NCBI GenBank assembly: GCA_028622995.1
Contig: JAJQJQ010000026.1
Location: 434,001 to 498,000 of the forward strand
DNA length: 64,000 bases
Direction: 5' to 3'
From: Panagrolaimus kolymaensis
Taxonomy: Eukaryota; Nematoda; Chromadorea; Rhabditida; Panagrolaimidae
The notes below the pieces were generated by a model that did no database searches, was not told the origin of the DNA, and worked only from the letters and a program-made list of their open reading frames with translations. Shown here piece by piece: positions 25,201 to 37,201 of this stretch. How positions within the stretch are numbered: the stretch's first letter is position 1; each line of letters starts with the position of its first letter. Position numbers and translations under genes: made by a program.

Positions 25201-28200
25201 TTTTTTTAGTGTTTCTGTTTCTTTTTTGCTTTTGTTTTTCAAAGAAAAAAAAGAAAGAATTTTACTGTAAAAATTGTAAAAAAAAGTTTTTCTTTTTGTT
25301 TGTTGTTGCGAACATTAAAATTTCAGTGATTTCGTTGTGTGTTTTAAAATAGCTTTAAAAGCTTTATTGTTTTTTTAAAGTGCACTCACTTCTAAAGCCA
25401 TGAAACTGTTATTACAATGTTTTTTTCCTTTCCTTAAAAAACAAAACACACCCTAAGTGAGCTTGGTATTATCGCTTTTTTCTGCGGAAACATAAGAATA
25501 AGAAGAGATGTTTCACAAAAAATGCTATTGAGAAGGAAAAAATAAATTTGAAGAAATAATATTGTCATAACGACAACATGGATATTTAAAGAAAATTTCC
25601 ATTATATCCATTGTTTTCTTTCTTACATTCAAACACTAGCTTTTGTTGTTTCTTCCAGGTTTCATTTAAAGCTAAAAAGATTGTAAGAGCATCTTCTAGC
25701 AAAAAATAAGAACAAAAAGAAAACATAAAGACATTAGTTGTCATGATCTGTAATGCTCTTTGATGATTTGCGAAGACGTGTAATAACAAAGAAAAAAAGA
25801 TTACTATCTGAAAATTGAATCCTATTATTTTTTAATCTTTGTTTTTTCTTTCTTTCCAAGCTCATCAAAGTCTTATAAATAAAATGTTTATATATATAAA
25901 TATTTATTGCTTTCGAAGACCACTGTAGTTCGGTACATTTTATTTTATTATAAATTTACTAATGTTTGGAAAAAAAATTATTTGTATTGAAAAATATTTT
26001 TTTGTTTTCAGCGTGAATTTTTTTCTCACATTTTTGTTGTTGGTCGCATTTTGTTATTATGAGTAAGTTGAAAACAATATAGCTCAAATTTTCTGAAAAA
26101 GTACGGTAGGTTGGGGTTTGAAGTCATGTTTTTAAATCACGTTTTCTTAATTTTTTTTATTAGTGAACTAGCAACTACTTAGCAAAATTCCAGAGTTTGT
26201 TTTCACTGTTTTTTCTTCTTCTCCTTTTTATGAAGGAATTCTATTATGTTCTTTAGCTAGAAACCATTTATAGTTTCGATATTAAATGACGAAGTTTCGT
26301 TTTTTTTTTTGGAAGCCAACATAAATAGGAAAAAAACCAGGAAATTGTTTCAACTTCCTTCATTCTTTCATTTATTCTCTTTCCTCTGTTAAAAAAAGTG
26401 AAAAATGTAAAAGAGCGTGTGCATGCAAAATAAATGTTTATTATAATTTATTAAATAAATAAATAAGAAGAAGAAAAAATAAATTATGCATTGTTGTTGT
26501 TGGGTTGTAAAACAAATGTTTCCCTTTCACTTTCTTTATTTAGGAGCAAAAAATTAATGAAATGTGTCATTATTTGCTTTATTGATAATTATTAAAAATA
26601 GTAAAGAAGTAAATAAAGAAGCGGATATAAAACTCAAAGGGTCAAAAGCTACGTCTTTTTTTTTGTTTTGAAGCATTTTCTATTTTTCTTTATAGGCATC
26701 ATAGAAGTTCTGAATCATCCATTCAAACAAACGAGAAAAAATTTCTTTTTGTGTGTGAAAAAGATTTTCTAAGAATTTTATGATGTTTCAAAGTTTCTTT
26801 TATTATATTTTCACAATGAAAAAAAGATACTTTAAAAAAAGTTAAAATAAAGTGCAAATGAGTGAGTGAGAGTGAGGGAATTGATTAATACTCAACAAGG
26901 ATTATTAATTTAAAGGAGGAGAAAACAAAAAGAAAAAGTAATTGACTTTAATTTTTTCCCTTTTCTTTCTTGTTTTTTTTTTTTTGCCTTCGCAAAATTT
27001 TTTTTAATTCCTTTCCTGTGCGTGTTTTGCTTCGTTGTGTTGGGTTGTTGGGTTGGCAAGGGCACTTTTTTTAAATACGAAAAAGTGAAATGAGAAAATT
27101 AAAGAAAGAAAAATTAAAAAAGATTATGTATCTATTTTTGATTTTTTTTACTTACTTACACATAATTGGTTTTATCTCTTTTTTATAATTTTTTGCAATT
27201 TTATAGCAAATAAAATAAATACTCATTTTCCCTCCTCTCTTTTTTTTTTTGGCTCCTCCATCCGTTCTTTAGAATTAAAAAAAAAGATTGCAAAAGCAAT
27301 TTAGGGAAATTTTTTAATTTTACCTTTTTTATTTTACTATAATTTTATTTGATACAATTCAAAAAGGTTTTTATGAAAATTGTTTTTTTTGAATGTTTTC
27401 TGTTTTGATAAAAATAATTGTTTTGATGCACCTATTTTTTTCCATTATTGTTATCAAAAATTTTTTTAGTGCTTTTTTTAAGCAAAAAACGAAGGCCAAA
27501 AAAATGCTTGATGAATTAACGGTTGTTGAGTAACGTCAACTTTTTTGTTATCCCTCAGAAATTCTATTTTATTTTTTTGAGATGAGGTTAAAGTAAATAT
27601 AAAAAAATAAATAAATAAAAAAAAGGATGGAAAATAATAACATTAGAAAAAAAAATGAAGGAGAAGAAAAAGAGCAAAAAACAATGGCATTTCGCGTGTG
27701 TTTGTGGTGGTCCAACAATTTTCAGTTTTTTTATTTTATTTTACTCTTATTTTTTTTAACCGAAGGTTTTGGTTTTCCCACACAACCATTTTCCACTCAA
27801 CCTTTCGGTAAAACCAAAAAGTGCATAAACAAAAAAAGGAAAAAAGCTTTTTATACATGATTCTCAATTTCCTTTCAAAAAAATATTTTTAATTTTGTTT
27901 TTTTTAAACTTATTTCCGTTTTATTTTTGAGTTTTTTTGGTTGGGAGTAAAAGCGTGGTGGTTACTTTACTGAAAAAAAGGAAAAAGGAAAAGGAGCATT
28001 ACCTTTCATCTATGCTTGCTTGCTTTTATTAAAAAAAACTTTAATGTTTGGCTTTTTTTTCTTCGCTCGCGTATCTTTTATTTTTTATTCAAAAATTTAT
28101 TTTTTGTTTATTTTTTTTTTTAAATACATAATGTCTCAAATTTCGTTCTTTATGAGCAGCTCTATGAATTATTTTTTTATGTACTCTTACATTTGCAAAC

Positions 28201-30394
28201 TATGAAATATTTTTTTATTTTGTTATGGTGGTAGTTGGCGAGGTTTCATTTTTTCTGATATTTTTCTATTCACACTTGTCGTTTTTTTTGTCATCCAATA
28301 CAAATATGCCTTTTCTTTTCCTTCAATTTTTATGATGATTTCATTTTTTTTAAAGATTTGCTTAAAATTTAAGTATTTACCCAACTCACAAAAAAATAAG
28401 AGTCACCAACCAATTTTTGATGCTTTTAAGGTTTAAACTATTTACTCATTAGGCCTTCATTTTATGTCTAATGACTCCATTGGCATTTATATATAAAATG
28501 AAAATTCTTTGCTTCCGTTTTCATTTTTCTTTTTTATTTCATTCAAAAAAAATGAAATATTTTTCCATTTCTTTTTAAGTTTTTTTTGCTGCCATGATAC
28601 AATAAAAATTAATTTATTCTCCTTTTTTGTGAAGCTAAAGAACTTTTAAACCACCTTCAAGAAATACGAAAGCATTTTATTTTATTTTTTTGCTTTGTTT
28701 TTTGGAGGGAAGTAAACTTCTTTGAAATAAATAAAAAAACAATGAGTTGTCTTTTCAATTTTACTTTTAAAAAATCCCCTCTTTTTTTTTTAATACTTTT
28801 TACATCTTCGATTTCTGAAAGCTATCTGTCTCTTTTGATAGAAAAATGAGGGGTCTTTGATTTGAAGTAAAAACATTTAAGGATGAAAGAAAACATATGG
28901 TTGTTGTTGCTATGATTTATTTTTTCTCAGATAAAATTGCTATACCATAAAAAAATCTATGCCTCACAACAACAAATACAAGTATGTCTGTTTTTAATCA
29001 AAATGCCATGCATGACATAACTCTTTCCTTTTTTTTTCTTCGTTTCTCATTTTCTTTTGTGATTTATAGTTTTTTTTTCTTATTCGTTTATAAAAATATT
29101 TCCTTTCAATTTGCTTTTTTTCTAATTTCCTAAACCTTGCACATAAACCTATAATATGATATCAAAAAATGTCAATGGTTACGATATTGCAAAATCCGGG
29201 TTTCTAATTAAAGAAAATTTTAAGGATAGAGGCAAAAATTTATTTGTTTTTCTTTAAATTTTATTTTATCATGCGCTTTTACATATTTATAGTTCGATGA
29301 ATAAATGTTTTTGTCATCCACAACCGTGAGAAACTTACTTCAAATTTTCTTTAAAGTTAAAGCTCGTAAAATAAAGATCGCTGTTTTTATGTTATTAAAA
29401 AAATTAAGGAAAAATAAATAAATCCAGTAAATATTCATTCATTTTTTATATTTTCTAACGGCGTATTTGCGCGAATTCTTTTTACTGTCCTTCAACTTTT
29501 TATGTTTAAAAAAATACGTATTTGAGATTTTGAAAAATGACGGGAAGTGTAAAAAATGTTAAAAAGTTTTCGGTCAATTCAAAATCAAGTTTTATCTCAC
29601 GCACTTTCAAGTTTCAAGGACCTCTTTATTTGAGTTTACACAGATTGGAATGTTTTTGAGAGGTACCAACACAACAAAATAAAAATGAATGATTTTGTTG
29701 TTGGTGTTGATTTTTGCTATTTTTTCTTTTGTAAAATATTTTTAAAAAAAACTTTTTTGTAAACTTGAGTTTTTTGGTTTCGTCTTATTTTGCATATCTT
29801 TATTTTTTCTTGTTTTACTTATTTTTTTAAATTTAGAATTTTCATTTTTGAAAAAAAAGCTTCAAAAGGAGTTCTTTAAAAAAAGTTTTTTTCACACGGT
29901 TGCTTCATATCACACTTGAATACGCATTCTATTTTTCCCTATTTTTTTCTTTACTTGCTGCAAATTTATTTCTTTCAAACAAAAAGAAAGAAATATTCCA
30001 GGTTAAATAATATACGTATTTTTTTGTAGGTAAAACCCACTCATAAATTTAACTTTTATAATTCCCTTGTTAATTCATGTGTTTGATTTTGTTGAACGTG
30101 AATTCCCTCGAGAAAATATATATGTATTATTGCGCGATAATTTTGCAAAAAAGAAAAAAAAACGAAAGAAAAAAAGATATCTTATTTTTCAACGACAACA
30201 ACTTCCTTTCTCACACTCACTTGAGTTTTATTTTATTTTATTTTTTTCTTTGTTTCAGCCTTCTTTTTTTGCGTCTACGTTAACGACGACGAATGAAGAA
30301 GCTCTCCTTTTTTATTATTTACATTAGTTAGTGGCTTTTCTTTCATCAAGAAAAAAAGAAGCAACCGCCGCCGTCAAAAGAAGAAGAATAGAAT
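22220..30394. other. 8 kb gene-poor region between divergent Wnt (-) and peptide GPCR (+)
   Basis: No supportable coding exon on either strand. The sequence is simple A- or T-run DNA. The plus strand is A/purine-rich from about 22.2 to 24.8 kb and T-rich from about 27 to 30.3 kb, so the sense strand upstream of each flanking gene is T-rich. It holds the perfect inverted repeat at 24893-25092. Probably regulatory and 5' UTR/outron DNA of the two signalling genes. Confidence 0.6.
24893..25092. mobile_element. Perfect 92-bp inverted repeat with TTAA ends (MITE-like foldback)
   Basis: Arms 24893-24984 and 25001-25092 are exact reverse complements across 92 bp, separated by a 16-bp loop (24985-25000). 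The arm begins TTAAAGGAACATAGCT and ends CTTTTTTCCGTG at the loop. TTAA at both outer ends fits a TTAA target duplication around a 192-bp element with AGGAA termini. The TTAAAGG start resembles, from memory, the termini of T2/Kolobok-type MITEs; piggyBac-type elements also use TTAA. Because TTAA is itself palindromic, the duplication is suggestive rather than proven. Confidence 0.8.
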
Positions 30395-32032
30395 ATGGAA
30401 GAATCAGAAATGGAATACTTTGTTCCAATATATCGTAATGAAAATGCAAGCGTATGGAAAAGCTTTTTATGGAGGAATCATAGCGAACATTGTGTGCTGA
30501 TACAGGTAAAAATTAAAAACTAAAAAAATGAAAATAGTTTTGATTTTAAACTTTTTTCTTAAAAATTAATATTTTTACGTTTTTTTTTCAGTCAACAATT
30601 CCAGAAAAAGTTGATAATACGGGTTTTCAATTATTATTTTCTGCACTTTATTTTATTGTTTGGTTGAGTGCAATATTGGGAAATTTATGTGTTATTTATG
30701 TTGTTACTCTCAAACAGGTATAGTTTACGATACCAATTTTTTGGATGCGACATTCTTTTGTTACATTAATTTTGTTAAAAGAAACTTTTTTTTTCTGTAA
30801 CTTATTCTATTTTTTTTTATAGGTAACATTATCATCCGTTCGCTCAGTATTTATTTGTAGTTTGGCAATATCAGATATTTTAATGTCACTTACATCTCTG
30901 CCAATTACAGCCATTTCTATTTTTACTCGAGATTGGGTATTTCCAAAATTATTTTGTAAACTTATGGGTGTTTTTCAAGTAAAAAAATAAACTTCTTTTT
31001 CCATAATTTTTTACAACTTTTAAAATTTATAGGGTGGAAGCGTGTTTATTTCAAGTTTTACTTTAACCGCCATTGCAGTTGACAGGTTTATTCTTATTCG
31101 GCATCCTGGTAGTGAAGTAAGGAATTTGAAGCATTGCATGTTTTGAAACTATCAACAAATATTTTTTTAGATAATTAATTTTTCTCGCGCTGTTTTCATT
31201 GTAATACTTATATGGATTTTGGGATATATTTTTGCTTCGCCTTTAGGCATTTTTTCAAATGCTGAAGATTATGCACCACTTTGTGGGCGATTTTGTGAAG
31301 AAACATGGTAAACATTAAAAATTAAAAACTAAAAAATATTTGTTTAAGAAATTATTTATTTATTCAGGAAGTAGTAAATTAAATTAAATTTAAATTTTTT
31401 AGGCCAGATACGGATGAATATGGTGTAAGTCGAATTCGAAAAGTTTATGGTGTTTCGGTATTAATTATTCAATTTGGCCTTCCATTGTTTTTGAGTTCAC
31501 TTTGTTATTTGTTGATTGGAAGAATAATTAATAAACAAATTGCTAAACGCAAAAAGCAGCAAGTTTTATTAGAAGAAAATTCTCAAAGATTAGATAGTCG
31601 AAAATCTCGAACCAGTCGAATGATGATTGCCATGGTTGGAGGCTTAGTATTAGCTTGGCTTCCAATGAATTTAATAAATCTTTGGAGAGATTTTAGTAGC
31701 ACTGAAAAATCTTCTGAATGGTATTCTATCATTTTTGCAGGTAAATCTTAAAAACTAAAAAAATATTTTTAAGGAGGCCACAAAATTAATTTAATTTAAT
31801 AAATTTTTTATTTTAAGGTTGCCATGTATTTTCAATGACATCAGCGGCTTGGAATCCAATCTTTTATTCATGGTTTAACCCACAATTTCGCGATACCCTC
31901 AAAACTGCTTTTGGTCGCAAATCCCGTCGTCGATTATCAAAACGTTTAGCAAAAAAAAATAATAATTCATTTAAACGGATTTTAATTGAAAATTCAGAAA
32001 AACCTAAAAGTAATGAACAAAATGATGTTTAA
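30395..32032 (+). CDS. Neuropeptide Y/F-type rhodopsin-family GPCR
   Basis: Seen: about nine exons, roughly 390 residues. The glycosylatable N-terminus (RNENAS, WRNHSE) is followed by seven hydrophobic segments. TM1 has GNLCVIYVV, TM2 LAISDILMSL, TM3 ends TLTAIAVDRFILIRHP (DRF instead of DRY), TM6 has VLAWLPMNLINLW and TM7 has WNPIFYSW (NPxxY-type). The tail is basic (KSRRRLSKRLAKKNN). The ILxxRHP after TM3 and the WLPxN in TM6 are typical of NPY/NPF receptors and nematode NPR proteins. Known: these couple FMRFamide- or NPF-like peptides to G proteins in neurons. A specific npr orthologue is not assigned. The start is chosen at 30395, the first ATG of the exon that reads into TM1. Confidence 0.88.
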
Positions 32033-32586
32033 TTTTATAAATTTATTTTACCAACATAATTGCATTTTTTTATAAATAAATATTAGAAATGACGTCTATT
32101 TTCAGCTATAATAAAAAAAAGTTATTTTGTAATTGACTCGAAAGGAATAATTTTCATTTCATTTTGCTGCACTAACTTTTTGATCTGTTTTTATATTTTA
32201 AGTTATGAAATTTTTGTTTATTAATTTAGGAACAAAAATCAAATATGTGTTTTAAGCTTATTTTTTTCTATTTTTGTCCAACCCAAAATTCACAAAATCA
32301 TGTGAAAAAAAACTTGCAAAACTTGAGAAAAAATTTTTGTAAGACATTTGTATTTTTGACAAGAAGAAGAAGACTACAGAGATCAAAGTACGCCACAATC
32401 AAAAATACATACACTAGACCATGTCTTTTTTTGTCTATCTTCTTCTTCGTTTTTCTTTTAGTTCGGTAAATCGATAAAAAAGGAATTATTGGAAGAAGTG
32501 GCGCCATTTATTTAAAACAATCACCTTTAAAATTTAATTTTAGTATTTAAAAAATATTATATTTGTTTTTGAAATTTTTAAAGAAA
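32033..32586 (+). other. Intergenic between GPCR and PXMP4
   Basis: Contains AATAAA-type hexamers near 32073-32080 for the GPCR transcript. Short open frames around 32245-32507 on both strands look like chance. Both flanking genes are on the plus strand, 554 bp apart. Confidence 0.55.
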
Positions 32587-33497
32587 ATGGAAGTTTCATT
32601 AGAAAATGCTGAAATGATTGCAAATTATTTTTTATTTCGCCTTCGAAAGCATCATCAAATTTTAGCTGCTTTTAAAGGATTGAGAAATGGATTAGTGTAA
32701 ATTATTCAATCATTTTTTTGACGTTTGAAAGTTTACAAAGCTTTTTAGATATGGAGCTCGAATTCGTGCTCCACATGCTTTGGTTATGGTTTTTCTTTTT
32801 GGTAGTGGAACGTAAGCCAAAATGAAACTTTTACTTTTGTTTTTTTAAAGATAGTTTATTTTAGAATAATTGAAAAGCTAAAAACTGTTTTAATGCTAAC
32901 TCGAATGCATGCATTTAATTTGGGAAAGTTTGTATTTGGCTACAAGTTGGGTTTAGCATTTTTAAGCAAACTCCAACAAAAATATCAGCCATGGCATTCA
33001 TTTGTTTCTGCTTTCATTTTTGGATATTTTGTTTTTGGTGAAAACAATGGTGTAAATACACAAGTAAGTAAATAAACACTTATGTTAGTGATTAAAAATG
33101 AAAGAATTTTTGTTTCAAAATCCATCAAAACAGAAGCAAGAAACAAATTTTCTCGTTTTAAAATACAAAATATGATCGGCGGATGGCATTTTTAAAATAA
33201 AAAATTGCTGAATTATTTTATTTAATTTTTTAAATTTCTTAATTCCAGATTAATTTGTATTTGCTTAGTCGAATTATTTATGGACTTGCAAAATTAGCGG
33301 TTGAAAAGGGTATTGTTCAACAGCCTAATTTACCCGTATTTCCTTGGTTTGCCGCCATAACTTGGGGCATTGTACTTTGGCTATTTGATAATTATCCTCA
33401 AGTCCTTCAAAATTCCCTTCAATCTTCAATGACTTACCTTTACAAAGATAGCAATGTTTGGACGAGCATTAAAAATTTCCTTGTTTATAACAAATAA
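32587..33497 (+). CDS. PXMP4: Peroxisomal membrane protein 4 (PXMP4/PMP24)
   Basis: Seen: four exons (32587-32696, 32749-32811, 32865-33063, 33249-33497) give 206 residues, against 212 in human. Near-identical family blocks are present: LKxGLRNGLVYGARIRAPHA-like start, HALVMVFLFGSGT, GYFVFGENNGVNTQINLYLL, LAVEKG, SLQSSMTYLYKDSNVW and the terminal FLVYNK. Hydrophobic segments span the middle, as in the Tim17/22/23-related peroxisomal membrane family. Its biochemical role is not well settled. It is convergent with gspd-1, with 118 bp between stop codons, so 3' UTRs probably overlap. Confidence 0.95.
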
Positions 33498-33615
33498 AAG
33501 AAACATTTATTTTTTGTTTTATAATATAAAAGTTTTATTCAATACTATTTTTTGTTTTCTGTAAACACTGATATTTATAATTATTATTAACCGGGATATA
33601 AAATACTAAAAAAAT

Positions 33616-35692
33616 TTAAAGTTTTGGATTATTGGAATTTCCTGGCCATTTATATGTGCCACTAAAGATATAATTATTTTTATGCATAATTTCATCACTA
33701 GCTTCAGGGCCTCGACTAAAAAATGAGTCAGCGATCAAAATTTGTATGAAAAAAGAATAATTATTAAACAAACCTTCCAAATTTATATTGATGTGGTTTA
33801 ACTTTCTTTTCTTCAAGTTGTTTTAAAATTGGAGTAAATATTCGCCATGCATGTTCAAGTTCATCTGCCCGAACAAAATTATATTGAATGCCTGCAAACA
33901 CATCGCAAATAAGGCGTTCATAAGCATCGGGCAATCGAATATCCTAAAAACATAACTTTTTAACAAAAGATTCGAATACCCAAAAATCTATTTTTTACTT
34001 TGTATCGAGAATTATAAGTAAGATCTAATTCAGTTTCTTCAGCATCAAAACCAAAACCAGGTTTTTTAGTCATAAGTTTCATATATATTGCTTCATTGGG
34101 TTGAACGCGAATTACAAGTTCATCACGTTTTAGTTGACCTTCCTTAAAAATATCCCCAGCAACATCCTTGTATTGAATTCGGACTTCAGCTTTTCGTTCA
34201 TTCAGAGCTTAAATGTGTTACTTTAGGTTTTAAAAGCTTAAAGGATTTATTACCTTTTCCACAACGTAAAATGAATGGAACACCATCCCATCGTTCATTA
34301 TTAACCCGAAGAATGGCTGTAGCAAAAGTGGGAGTAAGTGAATCATTGGGAACTTGTGGATCATCGAGATAGCCAGTGCGAGCATCATCACCTATAACAC
34401 AGACAAAAGCGTTAACATGTTTTATCATTCCATATCAAAAGCTTACTATCGCCTTCTGGATCAGCATTATATTGCCCAACAACAATGTCTTCAAGAGTGA
34501 CAGGTTTAATATTCTTAAGAACTTTAACCTTTTCATTTCGAATATCATCAGGTGAAACACTAGCAGGTTTTTCCATTGCAACAAGGGTTAAGACTTGCAT
34601 TAAATGGTTTTGCATTACATCTCTAAAAATAAAATTGTATATATAAACATCGTAAAATCCCAACCAATATCTTTACCGAATAATTCCACTTTCATCAAAA
34701 TATCCTCCACGACCTTGAGTACCAAAATCTTCTTTAAATGAAATAGTTACCGCAGCAATATTTTCTCGATTCCATGAAGATGAAATAAAGCGATTGCCAA
34801 ATCGGAATAAATTAATATTTTGGACCATTTCCTTGCCAAGATAATGATCAATTCGATAAATTTGTTCTTCTTTAAAAAGTTTTGCAAGATGATCGGATAA
34901 TTTCTTGGAGGATAAATCATCATGGCCAAAAGGTTTTTCAATAACTACTCGAGTCCAAGCATCACCACTGAAGAAAAGATAAAGGAATATATGGGAACGG
35001 AAAGAATTTAATGATTACCCTTTATCCATGCAATGTTTACTAATCATAGCTGTAACGGGTTCAAAAACATTTGGTGGAACTGCTAAATAAAATAGACGCT
35101 TTGCAGGATCTAAAACCTTGTTATTTAGCAACTTTAGAGGAGAATATATTAATTCAACTAACTTTTATATAATTCTTCAGTTTGTTCGATAGCTTTATTA
35201 AGGCTTACAAATCCTTCATCGCTATCATATTTTCCACTGATATAAGTATTACGGCGAACAAAGTCTTCAAAGGCAGCTTTTTGCTTTTCGTCATCTTGTT
35301 TAACTTTGCAATACTTTTCAAAATGCGCCCGAACTTCAGAAACATTCAATTGACTTCGAGCATATCCAATAATAAGAGTATCTTCGGGGATTAATTTATC
35401 TCGGAAAAGCCACCATAAAGTTGGATAAATTTTTTTCTTAGCTAAATCTCCCTGAAAGAAATATATATCTTTTTAGATATTTTAAAGCTAATAATAAACT
35501 TACTGAAGCTCCAAAAACAACAAAAACATGAGGGCCTTTAAAATTGCAATGAGATTTTTCAAGACTTTCTAAAATAAATTTCACTGATTCAGCGTTTAAC
35601 GGTTCAGAAGCTGAAGGGCGTCGAAGAGCAGCAGCGCGACTCATTTCGTCAGTTCCTTGATTGGGATGTAACATGACAAAGTTTGTGAACAT
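33616..35692 (-). CDS. gspd-1: Glucose-6-phosphate 1-dehydrogenase
   Basis: First step of the oxidative pentose phosphate pathway, making NADPH. Seen on the minus strand over several exons: NADP-binding [20 protein letters not shown], coenzyme and substrate-site EKPFGHD, the catalytic signature [50 protein letters not shown] and the structural-NADP region [17 protein letters not shown]. The C-terminus is [12 protein letters not shown]. The start is placed at the first in-frame ATG, 35692; ATGs at 35674 (MLHPNQG) and 35644 (MSRAAA) are alternatives because the N-terminus is not conserved. Cytosolic; no signal peptide seen. Confidence 0.97.
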
Positions 35693-37201
35693 TAATCAAG
35701 AGAAAAAAATGTAGGCGGAGCTGAGGTCTAAAATGGAAATAAAACAAATTATGGCCGTCGCATAAAAACAATGGAAAAGGAAAAAAAATGTCTTGAAAAT
35801 AACCGAAGAACAACAAGGCGCAAACAAGCAAAAGAGCGATAAAAACATAACAAAAAAAATAAAACAGTCGCGACAACAATGAAAAAAAAATTGAAAGTTG
35901 TGAATGGTGGTTGTTGATTTTGGTTGCTGCTTTTTTTGCTGCTATAAATAAGAAAAAAAATTGAAACAGAATAATTTTTTATTTTTGATTTAAGAATTTA
36001 GATTAAAAACGAAAGGAGAAATGAAAAGAAAAATTGTGCGCATTTTGTTGTCTTTACTTTAAATTTTTTATTTTTTAGAAAAACCACCTTTTGTTCCTCA
36101 AGTAAGTAAGTAAGTCCCTCCTCAACAACCGCAAGAAAAAAAAAGGTGCGACGATTATTTTTTTTAACAAAAAAACATACACAAACAACAACTTTTTTTT
36201 TAACTCAAACATATGAAACACAAAATACATACATTTTCAAGTATATTGATGACAAATAAGAAAAAACATATATATGAAATGAGCCTATTTTGTGCCAGCA
36301 ACTAAAATTTTATTATAGTTTTTTTAGTTTTTTAGCTTAACCAGAAATCAGTCAATCAATGAAAAATAAATTTCTGTGTAATAGAGCTGGCTGAAATTTG
36401 CTTGCCTGTACATAAAGAAACTATTTTTGTGGTCGGATGTTTTAAAAGAAAAAACATTAAAAGTGGCCAGATAGATAGATACAAGGTCTAAAAGGATGGT
36501 CTTATTTCAAGTGGCGAAAAAGCAACGAAATTCAAGCAAGCAATGATGAATATTCAAAAAAAAACTTTTATTACACTTTTTTACATACCTAGAAAAAGGA
36601 TGTTGAATGCCAACTAACAGGGTGCAAATGAAAAAAATTTTGATGTTACAAAAAAAAGCTATCATTCACATCTAATAAGTGCAACTTTTGTAACTCAAGC
36701 AGTACATAAATAAGCAACGACAAAAATAACACGCACAAATAATAATGAATTTCAGAAAGTAAAATTATGAGTTAATGGTGAAGATTTTAGAAACAAAACA
36801 AGAAGTAGCTATTCGGAGTCGGAAAATAAATAATGATGAGAAGTTTCTTTTAATGGTAACATTGATTACAAGTGCAGCATGTTTGTAGAAGATACACTTA
36901 ATAATAGATATGTTGGACAAGAAAAAAAAATTAGAATACAAAATCTAACCACCTGACCCAAATATGACAGTTAATACATCAAAATCGAAGTTAAAATTTT
37001 GTCAACAATTTAAATATGTTTTTTCATTATTTTTATATTAACTCTTTTCCACATAAAATACAACTTTTTATTTTTTTTTGGTTGAGTGATCTCTTTTGAT
37101 TTAAACAAATTTTTTAATATTGTTGTTTTTTTGTAAAATTTCAACTAAGACTTGATGATAAGTTTTTATTGAAATTTTTTTATATCTGACAAAACAACAA
37201 T
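35693..37201. other. Intergenic between gspd-1 start and ephrin 3' end
   Basis: AT-rich with simple repeats (for example AAGTAAGTAAGTAAGT near 36100). No coding exon recognised. It must contain the gspd-1 promoter and the ephrin 3' UTR. Confidence 0.55.

Noticed and set aside
27627..28205. Short plus-strand frames in the 8 kb spacer
   Set aside because: Phe/Lys-rich low-complexity frames from T and A runs, with no start context, splice sites or recognisable motif.
35158..35394. Plus-strand 70-codon frame opposite gspd-1
   Set aside because: Antisense to a conserved G6PD exon.
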